Shown piece after piece: positions 5,179-8,179 of a stretch of 8,179 nt of DNA. The notes beneath the pieces are model-generated. The model did not search any database, was not told where the DNA came from, and saw only the letters and a list, made by a program, of their open reading frames with translations. Every line of letters starts with the position of its first letter. Position 1 is the first letter of the stretch. This stretch comes from Symbiobacteriaceae bacterium (GTDB taxonomy: Bacteria > Bacillota_E > Symbiobacteriia > Symbiobacteriales > Symbiobacteriaceae): assembly GCA_027356675.1 (NCBI GenBank), contig DAHVXO010000302.1:1-8179 (forward strand). Reading direction: 5' to 3'. A program made the translations under genes and the position numbers.

Positions 5179-6227
5179 CGGACTACCTCCACACCCACCT
5201 GGCCCGCGACGACCTCACCGATGACCCAGGCCTGCTCGCCCAACGCCTGCGCCGCCGCCACCACTGCCGCGGCCTGCGCCTGCGGGACCGCCAGCGCCAT
5301 CCCGATGCAGAGGTTGAAGGTGGACTCCATCTCATGGGGTTCCACCGGCCCCAGGGTCTCAATCAGCCGGAAAATGGGCGGCAGCGTCCAGGTGCCGTAG
5401 CGGACCACGGCCCGCACGCCGTCCCGCAGCATGCGCGGGATGTTCTCGTGCAGCCCGCCGCCGGTGATGTTGGCGGCGCCGTGGATCTCGAAGCGGTCCT
5501 TGAGCGAGAGCATCGTCCTGGCGTAGATACGAGTGGGCGTCAACATGACATCCATGACGGACCGGCCGCCGCCCAACTCGGGCGGGGTGTCATCGGGAGC
5601 AAAGGCACCGCCGTCGGCCTTGAGCAACACCCGACGGGCCAGGGAATACCCGTTGGAGTGGAGCCCGCTGGCGCCCAGAGCGACCAGCGCATCGCCGGCG
5701 GCGACCTGCTCGCCGGTCAAAATCCGATCCCGGTTGACGATGCCCACGGCAAAGCCGGCCATGTCATACTCGCCGGGTGCGTACATGCCCGGGAGTTCGG
5801 CGGTCTCCCCGCCGACCAGCGCGCAACCCGCCAGGAGACACCCATCTGCGATGCCCTTGACGACCTGCTCCAGCACCACCAGATCCTTGGCCGCCGTCCC
5901 GATGTAGTCCAGGAAAAAGAGCGGCTCGGCCCCCTGGCAGAGGATGTCGTTGACGCACATCGCGACCAGGTCCTGTCCAACCGTGCCGTGCCGGCCGCTC
6001 ATGAACGCAAGCTTCAACTTGGTCCCCACCCCGTCCGTGCCGCTGACCAGCACGGGGTCGGGGTACTTGGCGAGGTCGGGTGCAAAGAATCCGCCGAAGG
6101 CGCCGATGTTCGACAGCATGCCGGGGCGGACGGTCCGCCCCGTATGCGCTGCGATGCGTCCGACCAGCTCATAATGCCGCTCCCGGTTCACCCCAGCGTC
6201 GGCGTACGTCAGGGGTCTCTTAGTCAT
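5175..6227 (-). CDS. purM: Phosphoribosylformylglycinamidine cyclo-ligase (AIR synthetase)
   Basis: PurM closes the imidazole ring of FGAM with ATP to make AIR, the fifth step. The 350-residue product is normal in length and opens with the family-typical YADAGV (8-13). The conserved core includes DPVLVSGTDGVGTKLK (57-72) and the block GQDLVAMCVNDILCQGAEPL (84-103), both part of the ATP and dimer-interface region of the PurM/PurL superfamily, followed by GGETAELPGMY and GLHSNGYSLAR. An upstream in-frame ATG at 6317 would add 30 residues without family similarity that lie inside purF, so I chose ATG 6227-6225. This start overlaps the purF stop by eight bases (ATGACTAA). GGAGG lies 12 bases upstream, which is rather far and consistent with coupled translation. 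Confidence 0.98.
   Translation of the reverse strand: MTKRPLTYADAGVNRERHYELVGRIAAHTGRTVRPGMLSNIGAFGGFFAPDLAKYPDPVLVSGTDGVGTKLKLAFMSGRHGTVGQDLVAMCVNDILCQGAEPLFFLDYIGTAAKDLVVLEQVVKGIADGCLLAGCALVGGETAELPGMYAPGEYDMAGFAVGIVNRDRILTGEQVAAGDALVALGASGLHSNGYSLARRVLLKADGGAFAPDDTPPELGGGRSVMDVMLTPTRIYARTMLSLKDRFEIHGAANITGGGLHENIPRMLRDGVRAVVRYGTWTLPPIFRLIETLGPVEPHEMESTFNLCIGMALAVPQAQAAAVVAAAQALGEQAWVIGEVVAGQVGVEVVR
5185..5190 (-). promoter_or_regulatory. Ribosome-binding site of purN
   Basis: GGAGGT lies within the last codons of purM, six to seven bases before the GTG at 5178. It decides the non-ATG start of purN and shows that the four-base overlap with purM is a real gene junction. Confidence 0.75.
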
Positions 6228-7719
6228 CGCTCTTGCCACCCTCCAGCGAGTACTTGTCCACGTTCTCGATAATCGGCACCGGATAGTCGGCATCGAAGCA
6301 GGCGAGGCAGAACCCATGGCCGGTGTCCAGCGGGGTGCCCACGGCCTCGATCATGCCTTCAGTCGAGAGGTAGTAGAGGCTATCCGCTCCGATGTGATCC
6401 CGGATGGACTCCACGTCCCGACCCTTGCCCACCAGGTCATTGACCCGGGTCGTGTCGATGCCGTAGTGACAGGCGTTCCGGTAGGGCGGCGAGGAGATGC
6501 GCATGTGGACCTCCCGGGCGCCGGCCTCCCGCAGCAAGGCCACCAGGTGCTTGGAGGTCGTGCCCCGGACGATGGAGTCATCCACCAAAACCACCCGCTT
6601 GCCCGCGATGACCTTGCGCAACGGGTTGAGCTTCAGCCGCAGGGCCGCCTCCCGCTTGAGCTGGGACGGCAGGATGAATGTGCGGGCGATGTAGCGATTC
6701 TTGATGAGCCCAATCTCATAAGGGATGCCGGATTCCTCGGCATAACCGGTGGCGGCCGAAATCGAGCTATCCGGCACGCCGATGACGATGTCCGCAACGG
6801 CCGGCGCCTCACGGGCCAGCTGTCGGCCCATCTCCTTACGGACGGCGTGCATGTTCACGCCCTCCAACTGGCTGTCCGGCCGGGCGAAGTAGATGAACTC
6901 AAACATGCACGGCCGGCTCTGGGCTACGGCCTTCACCGCAGTCTGCGAGCGGAGGGTCCCGTGGTTGGAGATGGTGACCATCTCGCCGGGGGCAACCTCG
7001 CGCACGAAGTCAGCGCCGATCGAGTCAAAGGCGCAGGACTCGGAGGCGATGACCCAGCAATCGCCCAGGCGCCCTAGCTGCAGCGGGCGGATGCCGTGAG
7101 GGTCACGCACCGCGATCAGCTTGTCGTGGCTGAGGACCAGCAGGGCGTAGCCGCCGTGGAGTTGGCCCAATGCGTGAATCAGGCCCTCCTCCAGCGTCTC
7201 CTTCTTCCCCCGCATGATCAGGTGCGCCAGGACCTCGGTGTCCACCGTAGTCGAGAAGATGGCGCCTTCGTTCTCCAGCTCGGCCCGCAGCGGGTCGGCG
7301 TTCACGAAGTTGCCGTTGTGGGCCAGGGCCAGGCCGCCCTTGCGGGTGCTGACCAGGATCGGCTGTGCGTTCCCCAGGTTCGAGGAGCCGGTGGTCGAGT
7401 AGCGCACGTGCCCGATGGCCACCTGCCCGTGGAGCTTCTCCAGCGAGGCCGGCTGGTCGAAAACGTCGTTGACCAGACCCATCCCCTTATGGATGATGAG
7501 CTCCTTACCGTTCGATGTGACGATACCTGCGCTCTCCTGCCCCCGGTGCTGCAAGGCGATCAGGGCGTGATGGGTCACGGCTGCGGCCTCAGGATAGCCG
7601 TAGATACCGAAGACACCGCACTCATCCATCGGGCCCTTCTCGGGGTTGATGGCGAAGCCTTGCTGATACGGGACCAGAGCCAGTTCCAGGCCGGGGTCGG
7701 CTTTCAAGCGCCCATCCAC
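6220..7719 (-). CDS. purF: Amidophosphoribosyltransferase, Fe-S type
   Basis: PurF makes phosphoribosylamine from PRPP and glutamine, the committed step and usual target of feedback inhibition by purine nucleotides. The N-terminal Ntn glutaminase domain begins at Cys34 (CGVFGIYG), which should become residue 1 after propeptide removal; ALQHRGQESAGI (55-66), GHVRYST (103-109) and HNGN (134-137) follow. The phosphoribosyltransferase domain has IGLIKNRYIARTFI (336-349) and the PRPP loop VVLVDDSIVRGTT (376-388). Cys271, Cys417, Cys471 and Cys474 match the four [4Fe-4S] ligands of the Bacillus enzyme. I chose GTG 7719-7717 because AAGGAGG sits ten bases upstream. That gives a 33-residue leader, longer than the 11 of Bacillus. 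An in-frame ATG at 7629-7627 would leave only three residues before the Cys. The gene overlaps purL by 16 bases and purM by eight. Confidence 0.97.
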   Translation of the reverse strand: MDGRLKADPGLELALVPYQQGFAINPEKGPMDECGVFGIYGYPEAAAVTHHALIALQHRGQESAGIVTSNGKELIIHKGMGLVNDVFDQPASLEKLHGQVAIGHVRYSTTGSSNLGNAQPILVSTRKGGLALAHNGNFVNADPLRAELENEGAIFSTTVDTEVLAHLIMRGKKETLEEGLIHALGQLHGGYALLVLSHDKLIAVRDPHGIRPLQLGRLGDCWVIASESCAFDSIGADFVREVAPGEMVTISNHGTLRSQTAVKAVAQSRPCMFEFIYFARPDSQLEGVNMHAVRKEMGRQLAREAPAVADIVIGVPDSSISAATGYAEESGIPYEIGLIKNRYIARTFILPSQLKREAALRLKLNPLRKVIAGKRVVLVDDSIVRGTTSKHLVALLREAGAREVHMRISSPPYRNACHYGIDTTRVNDLVGKGRDVESIRDHIGADSLYYLSTEGMIEAVGTPLDTGHGFCLACFDADYPVPIIENVDKYSLEGGKSDD

Positions 7720-8179
7720 TGCGGGATCGCCTCCTTGTACGCCTTCACCAAGTCGGACACGGGCAGGTCGATCAGGGTCTCACGCCGGTAGACGAACTCG
7801 GACTGCGCACCAGGGGCCAGGGCGCTCAGCGCAAAGCGACCGGTGTCGGTCACATCGCCAATGAGCCGGTGGGGTACGTTATGCTCGATGCAGATGGAGC
7901 GCAGGCGCATCACGTCGTCCCGGTGGCAGGTCAGCAGGATGCGGGACTGGCTCTCCCCGAAGAGGTTGCCGTCCACGCGCCCCTCGTTGATGAAGATGTT
8001 CGCCTGGCAGCCCTTGCCGCCGGCGATGGCCATCTCGGCCAGGGCCACGGTCACGCCGCCTTCGGCCACGTCGTGGGCGGCATTGACCGCGCCCTCGTGG
8101 ATGGCGGTGAGGACGGCCTTGTGGAGCCGGGTCTCGAGGGCCAGGTCCAGAGCTGGGGCGTCACCACCGACAGCACTGT
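7704..8179 (-). CDS. purL: FGAM synthase, large subunit PurL (C-terminal part)
   Basis: PurL converts FGAR, glutamine and ATP to FGAM, the fourth step. Only the last 157 residues are in the window; the frame is open to the right edge. The C-terminal ATP-binding-superfamily domain is clear: the stretch GDAPALDLALETRLHKA, then AAHDVAEGGVTVALAEMA, the conserved LFGESQSR, and a final helix ending in YKEAIPQWMGA. There is no glutamine amidotransferase domain at the end, so this is the small, Bacillus-type PurL that works in a complex with separate PurS and PurQ. Their genes should lie upstream, outside the window. The stop TGA overlaps purF by 16 bases, and the purF ribosome-binding site is inside the purL coding region. 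Confidence 0.97.
   Translation of the reverse strand, partial: SAVGGDAPALDLALETRLHKAVLTAIHEGAVNAAHDVAEGGVTVALAEMAIAGGKGCQANIFINEGRVDGNLFGESQSRILLTCHRDDVMRLRSICIEHNVPHRLIGDVTDTGRFALSALAPGAQSEFVYRRETLIDLPVSDLVKAYKEAIPQWMGA
7730..7736 (-). promoter_or_regulatory. Ribosome-binding site of purF
   Basis: AAGGAGG lies inside the purL 3' end, ten bases before GTG 7719. It is the strongest Shine-Dalgarno match in the window and decides the long form of purF over the internal ATG at 7629, which has only the weaker GAGAAGGG in front. Confidence 0.7.

Noticed and set aside
5334..6272. 312-codon plus-strand frame antisense to purM
   Set aside because: Same reason: purM on the other strand is complete and conserved.
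6228..6317. N-terminal extension of purM to the ATG at 6317
   Set aside because: The extra 30 residues lie inside purF, lack family similarity, and the ATG at 6227 gives the usual PurM start.

Overview
This window holds the distal part of a de novo purine biosynthesis operon. Every recognisable gene lies on the minus strand, so transcription runs from the right edge to the left. In transcription order the genes are purL (3' part only), purF, purM, purN, two Nudix-family genes, purH, purD and a GNAT acetyltransferase. The order L-F-M-N-H-D is the one known from Bacillus and other Firmicutes. PurL ends without a glutaminase domain, and PurF has the cysteines of the Bacillus-type [4Fe-4S] enzyme. 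DNA that is visibly GC-rich, together with this gene order, suggests a high-GC member of the Firmicutes (a Symbiobacterium-like lineage is one guess). That placement is inference.

Right side (about 4570-8179): purL, purF, purM and purN overlap by 16, 8 and 4 bases and are probably translationally coupled. Together they convert PRPP to phosphoribosylamine (PurF), formylate GAR (PurN), make FGAM (PurL) and close the AIR ring (PurM). Middle (3783-4569): two small genes share a related C-terminal half. The downstream one is a complete Nudix hydrolase. The upstream one has lost the whole Nudix box. Left side (277-3740): purH, which carries out the last two steps to IMP, is interrupted by an in-frame TAG codon at 2676-2678, although coding similarity continues in the same frame to the normal end. 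purD (GAR synthetase) follows, overlapped by four bases by an AAC(6')-like acetyltransferase gene.

Downstream of the operon, at 170-273, three inverted repeats sit head to tail. One has the layout of a plus-strand terminator and one closes the minus-strand operon. The first 170 bases hold no confident gene, only weak candidates on both strands. Most start codons are GTG (purF, purN, both Nudix genes, purD). No tRNA, rRNA, CRISPR array, insertion sequence or riboswitch was seen. The operon promoter and any upstream control lie outside the window.

The points most worth a second look are the amber codon in purH, the Nudix gene without its catalytic box next to an intact paralogue, the aminoglycoside-acetyltransferase-like gene coupled to purD, and the nested hairpins at the left end.
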